Shown: one piece after another, positions 6,874 through 15,040 of the stretch
How the letters are laid out: the number at the start of each line of letters is the position of its first letter
Position numbering within the stretch: position 1 is the first letter of the stretch
DNA from: Bacteroidales bacterium UBA1223
GTDB lineage: Bacteria > Bacteroidota > Bacteroidia > Bacteroidales > P3
Direction of reading: 5' to 3'
DNA: 18,171 nucleotides
Assembly (NCBI GenBank): GCA_002309155.1
Contig: DBXB01000015.1
Coordinates: 2,913 to 21,083 of the forward strand
Notes under the pieces: model-generated
The model's input: only the letters and a program-made list of their open reading frames with translations
The model's database searches: none
What the model was told of the DNA's origin: nothing
Made by a program: the position numbers and the translations under genes

Positions 6874-7605
6874 ATGAAAGCCCTTATCCTTGCCGCTGGC
6901 ACCGCATCGCGGTTGCGTCCTCTGACCGAGCATACTCCCAAATGTTTGCTGAAAATTGGCGACCGCTCGCTTCTGCAACGTTCCATTGACGCTTTGAGAA
7001 GCAACGGTATCGAGCGCTTCTGCATAGTCACGGGATATCTTCACGAAATGATTGAACAATTCGTGACGGAACATTATCCAACCCTCAATGTGGTTTTTAT
7101 ACATAATCCTATCTTTGCATCGACGAACAATATTTATTCGCTATGGCTGGCGCGTAGTGTTGCCGAAGGCGAGGATGTCCTTCTGCTCGACAGTGATTTG
7201 CTCTACGATCCTGCCATTGTGGGTCGGGTTCTTTCTGCCCCGTCGCCAAATATCCTGACACTGATTCGTCACGAGCTTGGCGAAGAGGAGATGAAGGTCG
7301 TTGTAGATGCCCATGGCGACATTCTGGAGGTTAACAAGACCTGCAATCCTGCCGACGCCATAGGGGAGAGTCTTGGAATAGAGAAGATGGGCTGTGAGTA
7401 TACCAAAGCTCTGTATGCTGAGTTGGAATGCATGATGAATACTGAGCATCTGGAAAACAAATATTATGAGATGGCTTTCGAGCGGCTTATAGCCCAAGGC
7501 TACAGATTCCGTGTGCTCGATGCCAGCGACCTCTTCTCTTGTGAGTTGGACACCGTCGCGGATTTTGAGAATGCTAAGCAGTTGATTCCTGCCGAATTAT
7601 ATTGA
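6874..7605 (+). CDS. LicC-like nucleotidyltransferase (CTP:phospho-amino-alcohol type)
   Basis: The 243-residue protein has the sugar-nucleotidyltransferase signature LAAGTASRLRPLTEHTPKCLL (6-26), with the pyrophosphorylase Gly/Arg/Lys set, and LLLDSDLLYDP (103-113), whose Asp106/Asp108 bind Mg. The phrase TNNIYSLWLAR (84-94) is typical of LicC-type cytidylyltransferases, which make CDP-choline, CDP-ethanolamine or CMP-2-aminoethylphosphonate, rather than of glucose-1-phosphate enzymes. The C-terminal CELDTVADFENA is the usual second metal Asp region. It has no membrane segment. It meets the minus-strand operon of a CDP-alcohol transferase and a PLP enzyme with a 4-base gap, which supports CTP-dependent head-group activation. 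The real substrate (phosphocholine, phosphoethanolamine, aminoethylphosphonate or inositol phosphate) cannot be read from sequence. No promoter was found. Confidence 0.85.
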   Translation: MKALILAAGTASRLRPLTEHTPKCLLKIGDRSLLQRSIDALRSNGIERFCIVTGYLHEMIEQFVTEHYPTLNVVFIHNPIFASTNNIYSLWLARSVAEGEDVLLLDSDLLYDPAIVGRVLSAPSPNILTLIRHELGEEEMKVVVDAHGDILEVNKTCNPADAIGESLGIEKMGCEYTKALYAELECMMNTEHLENKYYEMAFERLIAQGYRFRVLDASDLFSCELDTVADFENAKQLIPAELY

Positions 7606-7609
7606 GCCT

Positions 7610-8644
7610 CTATTTTATCCTCATCAAAACCAGTCCGACGAGAATCCAGAATATCTCCCTCACTCGGCAGATGATACATACGAAGATTCCCAAGGCCGGT
7701 GAGAGTCCTAACAAAGCTATAGACAACACAAATCCTCCCTCCTGTACACCCAGCTGCATCGGCAGAAATCCGATGATGTTGGCACAGAGTGTTGTTATCG
7801 CCAGGATGACGATACTGTGAAGGAAGGTTATCATGATGCCTGCGAATCCTCCACCATTGTCGACTCCGAAAAGGAGCAGCATGAACAGGATTTCGAGGCT
7901 TTGCACTACACGTGCCATAATCTCCATCGTGAGACTGCTTACGAAAGCTCCCTTGCCCTGCTGGTGCAGTGCGGCGATCTGACTGTCGACATTGTGGATT
8001 GACTCTGAATGTCTCTCAAGAAATCTGTTGCTCCATTTACCCAACAACGGGAGTTTTCCGATGATTTGGATAATCTTTACGACCATGCCGTTACGGTATC
8101 CACGTGAGAATAGGTAGAAAGCTCCGAGACAGACCACGAAGGTTATACCCATAAGAATCTGTATTGGAAGGGTGAACGGCACCTCGCCATTGATGGCAAG
8201 GGCGAAATAGAGGAAAAGCGAAATAAACCAGAAGGAGAAATGAGCCACAAAATGTGTCATCACATAGAGTATGACCGATGATGTGGCACGTTGGTTACCG
8301 ATGTTCTTGGAGAGCTCCATGATTCTGTAAGGTTCGCCTCCCAGTCCGCCCATAGGCGTTGCATAGTTTAGGGCGAAGCCCGAGATTGTGAGCTTGAACA
8401 TGCGCATGAATCTCACAGGACCGCTCTCGCCGGTATTACTGTTGGTGATACGTTGCCACGCCCATGCGTTCATGGCATAGATGACTATCCAGATTCCCAG
8501 GATGGGAATAAGCCACAGTCCGGCATGCTTGATGTGCTCCCAAAGTTCAACAAAGCTGACATCGAAAGTGAAGAGCATGACCACCACGGCCACCACTCCA
8601 AGGATGAAGAACAGGTTGGTCAGCTTCTTTTTGGTCCACTTCAT
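7610..8644 (-). CDS. UPF0104 / LPG-synthase transmembrane domain family membrane protein
   Basis: The 344-residue protein has about eight hydrophobic helices, beginning at residues 10-28 and 42-60. Two family marks are clear: NYATPMGGLGGEPYR (93-107) and LPMQLGVQEGGF (294-305), followed by CRVREIFW (326-333). This is the UPF0104/lysylphosphatidylglycerol-synthase TM (flippase-like) family found with lipid-modifying and glycan enzymes. There is no aminoacyl-transferase domain, so it is not a full MprF. A role in moving or presenting a modified lipid in the inner membrane is inferred from the family and from its place as last gene of the operon, 21 bases after the CDP-alcohol transferase. Its stop is 4 bases from the stop of the convergent cytidylyltransferase. 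Confidence 0.87.
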   Translation of the reverse strand: MKWTKKKLTNLFFILGVVAVVVMLFTFDVSFVELWEHIKHAGLWLIPILGIWIVIYAMNAWAWQRITNSNTGESGPVRFMRMFKLTISGFALNYATPMGGLGGEPYRIMELSKNIGNQRATSSVILYVMTHFVAHFSFWFISLFLYFALAINGEVPFTLPIQILMGITFVVCLGAFYLFSRGYRNGMVVKIIQIIGKLPLLGKWSNRFLERHSESIHNVDSQIAALHQQGKGAFVSSLTMEIMARVVQSLEILFMLLLFGVDNGGGFAGIMITFLHSIVILAITTLCANIIGFLPMQLGVQEGGFVLSIALLGLSPALGIFVCIICRVREIFWILVGLVLMRIK

Positions 8645-8665
8645 TATTCTCGAATTCTAAGAATA

Positions 8666-9646
8666 TCACAGTCCATTCTCTACCATCTGACGGCAGAATT
8701 TCTCGTGACGACGGTTCACGTAGCACTGGAGAAGCGACATGGCGATAATCTCAAAGAGAAATGCAAGTACCGGCACGTCAAGGAGGCAGAATAGAAATAG
8801 GTACGAGGAACGGAAGTTGAAAGTCATCAGTCCGTTGTATTTCAGCACGGGTAGGGATCGACGGCGAAAATCGTCACGTATCTCCTGCGGTATCTGGTCT
8901 GCTGTGCCATATTTGTTGTTAAGCATCGTGACTAAAGTCTGGAAACAGGGTGTGCGACGCTCTTGCAGTTTGGTGTAACTGACGTAATTACGTTGGAACA
9001 GACGCTCAAACCATGATGTCTCTTTGCCCATCTGCTTGTGAATCTCGGCCTGTTTGACGGAGTTGTCAAGTTCGCTGCCTTTCTCTCCTTTTAGGAAGAA
9101 GAGGTGTGCCTGGATGTAATAGTCTGCCAGTCGTTGCTGTCCTGCAAGGCAGATGCCGGAGACCAGTGCAAGAACAAACACCACAGCAGTGCCAATAAGT
9201 GTGTTGGTCTCGGTATCGACTATGCCTAACCATCCGAATTCAATGTCGTGATGGATGTAGAACCGATAGACTAAAGCTGCATAAATGGGTATATACCAAG
9301 TGAATCCTGCCAAACCGTCAAGGATGCGTCCCAGACGGCTCTTCTTGCCGGTGAGACGCGCAAGCTGACCGTCGGCGCAGTCGAAAACATCGGCCCAGAT
9401 TAACAACAATATGGCTATGATGTTGAAGAGGAGACCATGACCGCCTTCATAATGAAAACTGCCGTGGGCGAAGAAGATGCAGCTCACGGCACCTATAATC
9501 ATGGACATGACAGTCACGGCGTTGGGATGAACTCCCAGTTTTGCGAAAAATTTTGCCCACAGATAGCTGAAGGGTCTTACAACATGGTAATCCAGCCAGT
9601 CTTCGGTGTCGGCGGATTTCAGTGACGAAGCAACATTCTCGTTCAT
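8666..9646 (-). CDS. CDP-alcohol phosphatidyltransferase-like membrane protein with altered signature
   Basis: The 326-residue protein has the family entry HPNAVTVMSMIIG (40-52) and the core DCADGQLARLTGKKSRLGRI (89-108) followed by LDGLAGF (109-115). This fits DxxDGxxARx8Gx3D (Asp89, Asp92, Gly93, Ala96, Arg97, Gly106, Asp110), but the last signature Asp, expected at 114, is Gly (codon GGA). That Asp is generally taken as the catalytic base, so activity may be changed or supplied differently. Several membrane helices are visible (about 44-62, 70-86, 116-130, 150-168, 285-310), with a hydrophilic stretch near 180-270 that makes it longer than PgsA or PssA. It lies 9 bases after the PLP-enzyme gene and 21 before UPF0104, in one operon. 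Transfer of a CDP-activated group to a lipid or glycan is inferred. Confidence 0.85.
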   Translation of the reverse strand: MNENVASSLKSADTEDWLDYHVVRPFSYLWAKFFAKLGVHPNAVTVMSMIIGAVSCIFFAHGSFHYEGGHGLLFNIIAILLLIWADVFDCADGQLARLTGKKSRLGRILDGLAGFTWYIPIYAALVYRFYIHHDIEFGWLGIVDTETNTLIGTAVVFVLALVSGICLAGQQRLADYYIQAHLFFLKGEKGSELDNSVKQAEIHKQMGKETSWFERLFQRNYVSYTKLQERRTPCFQTLVTMLNNKYGTADQIPQEIRDDFRRRSLPVLKYNGLMTFNFRSSYLFLFCLLDVPVLAFLFEIIAMSLLQCYVNRRHEKFCRQMVENGL

Positions 9647-9655
9647 CTTGCTCTG

Positions 9656-10690
9656 CTATTCGTTATATACTCGCAATATAGTGTCGACCACGGTCTGGAT
9701 TTGCTCCTTGCGTCCCAGGGTGATACGCAGACAGTCCTCAAGGCCCTTGTCCGACATGAACTTAATCTTGCAGTCTTCGAGTTTGAGAGCTTTCTGCAGG
9801 GCTTCCTTGATGCGGGTGGGGTATTTGATGAGTATGAAATTGGCCACAGACTTGTATACTTTGAATCCGGGAAGGTTGCCCAACTCTTTCTTGAACAACT
9901 GACGGTCCCACTCCATTTCATCGGCAACACGACGGTAATGGTCGTCGCTGTCGAGGGCGGCGAGAGCCACGGCCTCGGTGAAGCGGTTGAATCCAAGATA
10001 TTTGTTGATGTAGCTGATGAACTGGTCGTGACCTTTGCCGATAAATCCGAATCCCATGCGGAGTCCTGGCAGACCGTAGAACTTGGAGAGGGTCCTGGAA
10101 ATGATGAGATTTGAGAATTTGTCGACAAGAGGAGCTATGTATTGGGTGTCGGTGGTGATGAAGCTGGCATAAGCCTCGTCGATAAGCACCATGGTGTCTG
10201 AGGGGATGTTCTCCATTATCTTCCCAATCTCGTCGGGAGTGAGACTGTTGCCTGTAGGGTTGTTAGGTGAGGCAAGGAGAAGCATGCGTGGATGGATGCG
10301 GTTGGTGTATTCTATGACTTCGTCAACATCGTAGGCGAAAGTGTCCTCTTTCTCGTGAAGTGGATACATCTCATAACATCCTCCGCACTCGCTGGCGATG
10401 CGGTTGTAGTACCACCATGAGAATTCGGGGATAAGGATAGTCTTCAGAGGACTGTTCATCAAAAAATAATGGACTGTATTCTTGAGGATGTCCTCGCCGC
10501 CATAGCCTAGGAGGACTCTCTCTTCGGGCACACCGTAAATCTCGCTCAGACGGACGGAGATGACGCTCTTCTTCCCTTCGTCATAGATTCGGGTGTAGAA
10601 ACATAAATCTTTTGGGTTGAAATTTTTGATTGCCTCAACTACTTTTGCGCTGGGCTCGAAATTGAATTCGTTTCTGTCAAGATAATTCAT
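9656..10690 (-). CDS. HisC/CobD-like class I/II PLP-dependent enzyme
   Basis: The 344-residue fold-type I enzyme shows SPNNPTG (141-147), LIDEAY (169-174, Asp171 pairing with the PLP ring nitrogen), SRTLSKFYGLPGLRMG (198-213, Schiff-base Lys203, phosphate-binding Arg211) and the carboxylate-binding Arg in CLRITLG near 326. Length and motifs match histidinol-phosphate aminotransferase and its relatives, including threonine/serine-phosphate decarboxylases (CobD type). No other histidine gene is nearby; instead it leads an operon with a CDP-alcohol transferase and UPF0104 protein, opposite a LicC-like enzyme. I therefore infer a role in making an amino-alcohol phosphate or aminophosphonate head group, with true HisC as the alternative. 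The start MNYLDRNEF matches the usual HisC-like N-terminus. Confidence 0.85.
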   Translation of the reverse strand: MNYLDRNEFNFEPSAKVVEAIKNFNPKDLCFYTRIYDEGKKSVISVRLSEIYGVPEERVLLGYGGEDILKNTVHYFLMNSPLKTILIPEFSWWYYNRIASECGGCYEMYPLHEKEDTFAYDVDEVIEYTNRIHPRMLLLASPNNPTGNSLTPDEIGKIMENIPSDTMVLIDEAYASFITTDTQYIAPLVDKFSNLIISRTLSKFYGLPGLRMGFGFIGKGHDQFISYINKYLGFNRFTEAVALAALDSDDHYRRVADEMEWDRQLFKKELGNLPGFKVYKSVANFILIKYPTRIKEALQKALKLEDCKIKFMSDKGLEDCLRITLGRKEQIQTVVDTILRVYNE

Positions 10691-10822
10691 TGTTTGTATT
10701 GTTTATCTTCCAAGTATAGGAAAATCTATTGTTGCGTTGTTTTTGACAGGTTTCCGTATATTGCTTATTTATAAGGATAAGTATATATTAGAAAGACGTG
10801 TGCTTTATTTCATTCAAAATTG

Positions 10823-10830
10823 CAAAAGTA
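10823..10830 (-). promoter_or_regulatory. -7 box for the PLP enzyme / transferase / UPF0104 operon
   Basis: CAAAAGTA on plus is TACTTTTG on minus, an exact TAnnTTTG and the same octamer as the pepD promoter. It lies about 133 bases before the operon's first start codon. A clear TTTG 19-21 bases upstream on minus is not seen. Between it and the gene the sequence is AT-rich with nothing else recognised. Confidence 0.5.
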
Positions 10831-10916
10831 TATAAAAAAATCCTTTTCGCCGTCTTTTTTGTTAAAAAAATGTCTGAAATCACCATTTCGCAGACTGAAT
10901 TGTATTATTTGGGGGT

Positions 10917-11021
10917 GGTGAATTGTGAATGGTGAAGATGTTAAGATGTTAAGTCGTTTAATCAAAATCATTTGTCCCTTAACTTCCCTTAACTTCTCTT
11001 AACTTCCCTTAACTTCAAATT
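10917..11021 (+). repeat. Composite intergenic repeat, copy 5
   Basis: In order: GTGAATTGTGAATGGTGAA, then GATGTTAA twice (8-base units, the reverse of those at 6786-6849), then CGTTTAATC and the core to CATTTGTC (10959-10976, one difference), then five CCCTTAACTT-type units to 11015. The order and orientation are the same as copy 3. It lies between the start of the PLP-enzyme operon and the 3' end of the 1322-residue T9SS gene, taking up a third of a 338-base gap. Confidence 0.85.
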
Positions 11022-11028
11022 TCAATTT

Positions 11029-14000
11029 CTATCTCAAAAGTGTGACAGTCCCGCGGGCTTGCAGCTTCTGTCTTGGATTTGCCTTGGTGCTGTATGTCAT
11101 GACCCACACATAAGTGTCTTGTTTGCATGCTTTGCCACGATAGGTGCCGTCCCAGAAACCACCGATGGCGTCGAAGCGGGTGACGAGCATGCCCTCCCTC
11201 GTGTAGATAAATACCTCGCCCTCTTCGATATCATGGCTGGGTATGAAGAATAGGTTGTTTTGTGACTCGTCGGGAGTGAATGCGTTGGGAGCCCACACTG
11301 TGGAACGGTCGCAAGAGACAGTGGCCCATGCGCTGTCGATGCATCCTGTGCGGTTGCGTGCAACAAGGAGGACCTCCATCGAATCATAACCTGTGGGGAA
11401 GGTGTAGATACAGGTGCGGTTTGTGTCGATATGGTCAAGTATGAACCACTGGCGACGGGCACTCTCTGACAGGTCACGAAGACGCACCTCAGGTTGCGAA
11501 GGCGTTACTGTCGTTGGTGAGACTTGCATGGTGACTTGGAATCCGTCGTTGAGCTCCAAAATCAGATGGTGTGTCGAGTCGCATCCGTTGATATCACTGT
11601 AGGTGACTGTGGGTTCGTAGGTGGAATAACCGTAGGTGTTTCCGTCAATCCATCGATATGGCACACCATCGCACACCTTGGCATGGTCGAAGATGTGGTA
11701 GGTCTGGTTTACGGTGAGCTCTAATGTCAGCAGACTGTCGCATCCTACTGCTGTGGTGTGAGTGAAATGGTGCAAACCAGGGGTGTTGACGTCGGAGCCG
11801 TCGAACATCACACTCTGATTGTCACAGATGGTGTCGAAGAAGTGGAGGTCGTAAACGGGATTAACCACAACATGGAGGTGAATCAGGCTGTCGCATCCGT
11901 GAACGGTGGTTAGCGGAATATCGTAATCTCCCGCATCTCCGATGCCGTAAGTTGACGTTTCGCCTTGGCAGATTGCCGATGTGTCGTTGACAGAATAACT
12001 GGGATTGGTGTGGATCGTCAAGGTCACGGTACTGTCTGCCCCATGCTGTGAAGGATAGGTCACTGTCGTGTCGCCGCCAGAATAGAATGTCAGCCCACAC
12101 CACTCCACGGGGAACAGGTTGTCGCAGACCACTGTGTCGAAATAGTGACGGTAGTTGAGCCAAACGTGTAAGGAGTAGTGTATCAGACTGTCGCATCCTG
12201 CTTGGTTGGGGATGATCCATGAGGTGTCGCTGATGGCGTTATGGAAGTTGATGCCTCCATAAATGGTTGGCAGATTGTTTTCTACTACGGTGTCTTTCTG
12301 CCAATGACTGCTGTTGTGCAAGAGGTGCAAGTGCATGGTCAAGGTGCTGTCTTCACCATGTGTTGCGTAGATGCCTAAAGATGAGAGGTTGACTATGACG
12401 GTGGACTCTTGTGTGAACGTTGTTCCATTCCATGTCAAGGGAAGCGCCCCCTCGCAGATGGTGCTGTCGGCAACAGCAGTAACATTGTTCCATACATGTA
12501 AGCTGTATGTTATGATGCTGTCGCACCCGGCATTATTGGCGATAGTCCATGTGGTGTCACCGTGGCTGTTGTTGAATTCCAAGCCTCCAAGAAAGACTGG
12601 CAGGTTGTTCTCTACCACGGTGTCGTGGCGTATAAGGATGCTGTTGGGAATCACAGTGACATTCATTGACACGATGCTGTCGGCTCCGTGCATTTCTGAT
12701 CCAGGAAGTATGGCTGTATCGGTTGCGGAAGAGGTAAAGGTGACGCCGTTCCAGGTGAGGGGCAGGGCGCCTTCGCAGATGGCACTGTCCTGAAGGCTTC
12801 CGCTGTTTTTGTATACAGTTATCGAGTAGTGTATGGTGCTGTCGCAACCCCACAGGTTGGAGAGGACAAAGGTGGTGTCGATGGTGTGACCGGAACTCGG
12901 AAAGTCGGATAGGTTGTAGGTGCGGCTGGCGAAAGAGTGGGGGAGACTGTTTTCGACAAGGGTGTCGTGGATGGCAGTGTCGTTGATGTCGAGGATAGAG
13001 AGCACCAGTGTGCGATGGTGGTATCCGCTGTCTCTCTCATAGATTCCGCCGGCGGAGATGGTGGTGTCGAAAAGGGGGTAACTCTCTCCGTAGCACACTG
13101 CCACCTCCACAGTGTCGGCATGATAGCATGGGTTGCCAATCAGCAGAGTCTGAGTTGTGGAGTCACTGCAGGTTCCGTTGCCTATCGATGCTATGAGTTG
13201 TATGGTGTGTGCCCCTGGAGTCAGTGTGATGATAGGCTCGACGGCGTTGGAGATCTCCATGCTGTCGACAATCCATACATAAGCGTCGCAGGGGGTCGAC
13301 GTGAGCTGTTGATGGGTGGCGTCAAGGCTTACGACACTGTTGTTATGTAGCTGCACCCGCTGGTCGCATTCGTCGTTGCCTATGCTGTCCCAGCTGAACA
13401 GGGCTGTTGGGTACCTCTCTCCCGCCATGGCTGTAAGGTCGAATGAGCAGTCGGAACCTGCCGGTGCTCCGATGAATTGTATCGAGCAGTGGTATTCGCC
13501 GGCTTGGGTTACATGCAGCGAGCGGTTGGTGGAGAGTGTCGCCGTTGGCTGGTCGCTGCGATACCATCTGTAAGAAAACCCTTCGGGAGCCGTGAAGGTG
13601 TTCTCTATGACATCGCCACAACTCTCGGTATGAAGCGTTTTCTCTCCACAATCGAAGACGAAATAAGCATATCCATAATGCCCCTGTCGTCCACAGTCAT
13701 GTGAGGACAGTTTTATCTGTATGGTCTGTCCATGGAGGGGCGACAGGTCGATACCTACAGTTGTCCAGTCTTTCCATAGAATTGATGAGTTTCCACTGTA
13801 GCCTCCCCCCGTATTTGCAGTGTTCCATCCTAGGTTTTCGTCGGCGATAAAGTTGGCGGAATAGCAGGAGGCGTTGACCTCTTGGCCGTTTTCGTCGAGA
13901 ATCTGGAAACTGAACTTGGGTTGCTCTGCGTCAGTGTGGTTGGGATCTTGAAGTACGGCGGCGTATTTCATTATCAGCAGACTGCTGGCAAGGGTGTCTA

Positions 14001-14997
14001 CATGGTAGTCGTAGACTAGACTCTCGGCCTCTCCTCCTGTCCGCCAGTTCCCCAACCTCACTGATGAGGTGTATCCCGGCGGGACCGTCTTGAGCATATA
14101 GTTCGTGCGTGGGTCGTATTCTGTCGTGTCGGTGTGGACTGTATGACGGGAATAGGAACTGCCGCTTCCTTCATCAACCAAGCCGTTATGTAGATTCGGG
14201 TCGTAATAATCACCATAATACGCCGAGACGTGACATGAGGTGAGGTTGCTGTAGTCAAGGCAGGAGGGAAAAGGCTCGTCGCAGGTGGTCTTGAAATTAT
14301 GTGTCTTGGTGACACAACTCCCTTCATCGCCCGTGGTGTCCTGCTTTATTCGGAAGTAGTAAAGGGTGTGGATTTGCAGATTGTCCAAGGTGACGGAGGT
14401 GGATGTCACAAACCTTTGCTGGTCAAGGATGTAAGGGGACGTCCCATAAAAGACTGTCCAGCAAGACGCATCAGATGAGTCATTCCAATGCAATGTCGCC
14501 GAAGTCTGGGAAATGTCGTCGATGGTCACATTGTAGACGGGACTGACCTCTAGGGGACAAGCGGATATTGACAGTGAAAATCCTGTCCTCGTCGAGTTGT
14601 CATCTGAACGGAAATGGATTGTGATGGCACCATTGATGGCAGAGTTATCTATGTTCCCCACACCTGTGTATCTTCCCATGAGATGACTGGTTCTGTCTGC
14701 ACCATCGTAGAGGAATAGGTAATCATAACCATTCTCAACATAGTACGAGCCCGTCACTGTGATTGGCGTGGTGTCGGCAGAGATTATTGTCAGTGTTCCG
14801 TTGCAGTTGTTGGGATAATTGCCACTCCCTCCCGGGTCGTATACCGTGCAAGAGAATCCAGACTGCAGGATAATTGTGTTGTCGCCGCTTGTGGGGACGT
14901 TGATATTCTGTCCCCTTGTCGACAGTACAGACAGCAGTGCTGCAACTAGTGCAATGATACGGCATAATGCCGGAATGCTATGTGTGCAGCGAAACAT
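11029..14997 (-). CDS. Large secreted CUB/Fn3/repeat protein with T9SS type B (CHU_C) sorting domain
   Basis: The 1322-residue protein has a signal peptide (residues 1-30, ending STRGQ). Domains in order: a CUB-like domain (about 35-146, VENGYDYLFLYDGA, ending FSLSISA); a fibronectin type III domain (about 152-238, SATLHWNDSS, HTLYYFRIK); a beta-sandwich region (about 246-455); a PKD-like segment (about 530-625); and about ten tandem repeats of 40-60 residues (633-1150), most ending in GCDS or GADS and a beta strand. Two repeat types alternate: one starting (I/V)CEGALPLTWNG, the other DTVVENNLP. The tail from 1234 (VWAPNAFTPDESQNNLF ... GGFWDGTYRGKACKQDTYVWVMTY) is the gliding-motility/CHU_C type B sorting domain, which sends the protein through T9SS to the surface or medium. 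An adhesin or surface-scaffold role is inferred; no catalytic domain is seen. It follows the MscS gene by 43 bases. Confidence 0.9.
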   Translation of the reverse strand: MFRCTHSIPALCRIIALVAALLSVLSTRGQNINVPTSGDNTIILQSGFSCTVYDPGGSGNYPNNCNGTLTIISADTTPITVTGSYYVENGYDYLFLYDGADRTSHLMGRYTGVGNIDNSAINGAITIHFRSDDNSTRTGFSLSISACPLEVSPVYNVTIDDISQTSATLHWNDSSDASCWTVFYGTSPYILDQQRFVTSTSVTLDNLQIHTLYYFRIKQDTTGDEGSCVTKTHNFKTTCDEPFPSCLDYSNLTSCHVSAYYGDYYDPNLHNGLVDEGSGSSYSRHTVHTDTTEYDPRTNYMLKTVPPGYTSSVRLGNWRTGGEAESLVYDYHVDTLASSLLIMKYAAVLQDPNHTDAEQPKFSFQILDENGQEVNASCYSANFIADENLGWNTANTGGGYSGNSSILWKDWTTVGIDLSPLHGQTIQIKLSSHDCGRQGHYGYAYFVFDCGEKTLHTESCGDVIENTFTAPEGFSYRWYRSDQPTATLSTNRSLHVTQAGEYHCSIQFIGAPAGSDCSFDLTAMAGERYPTALFSWDSIGNDECDQRVQLHNNSVVSLDATHQQLTSTPCDAYVWIVDSMEISNAVEPIITLTPGAHTIQLIASIGNGTCSDSTTQTLLIGNPCYHADTVEVAVCYGESYPLFDTTISAGGIYERDSGYHHRTLVLSILDINDTAIHDTLVENSLPHSFASRTYNLSDFPSSGHTIDTTFVLSNLWGCDSTIHYSITVYKNSGSLQDSAICEGALPLTWNGVTFTSSATDTAILPGSEMHGADSIVSMNVTVIPNSILIRHDTVVENNLPVFLGGLEFNNSHGDTTWTIANNAGCDSIITYSLHVWNNVTAVADSTICEGALPLTWNGTTFTQESTVIVNLSSLGIYATHGEDSTLTMHLHLLHNSSHWQKDTVVENNLPTIYGGINFHNAISDTSWIIPNQAGCDSLIHYSLHVWLNYRHYFDTVVCDNLFPVEWCGLTFYSGGDTTVTYPSQHGADSTVTLTIHTNPSYSVNDTSAICQGETSTYGIGDAGDYDIPLTTVHGCDSLIHLHVVVNPVYDLHFFDTICDNQSVMFDGSDVNTPGLHHFTHTTAVGCDSLLTLELTVNQTYHIFDHAKVCDGVPYRWIDGNTYGYSTYEPTVTYSDINGCDSTHHLILELNDGFQVTMQVSPTTVTPSQPEVRLRDLSESARRQWFILDHIDTNRTCIYTFPTGYDSMEVLLVARNRTGCIDSAWATVSCDRSTVWAPNAFTPDESQNNLFFIPSHDIEEGEVFIYTREGMLVTRFDAIGGFWDGTYRGKACKQDTYVWVMTYSTKANPRQKLQARGTVTLLR

Positions 14998-15011
14998 GTA
15001 TGGATGTTAAG

Positions 15012-15027
15012 CCCTCGTCCTCGAGGG
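15012..15027. other. Small inverted repeat between MscS and T9SS genes
   Basis: CCCTCG at 15012-15017 and CGAGGG at 15022-15027 form a 6-base-pair stem with loop TCCT in the 43-base gap. There is no T tract after it on the minus strand, so it is not a convincing terminator and the two genes may be co-transcribed. It could act as a processing or attenuating hairpin. Confidence 0.4.
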
Positions 15028-15040
15028 AACAGTTGTTTAT

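Noticed and set aside
9656..10690. Assignment as the histidine biosynthesis enzyme hisC
   Set aside because: Motifs allow it, but no other his gene is present and the operon partners are lipid/head-group genes, so the symbol is withheld.
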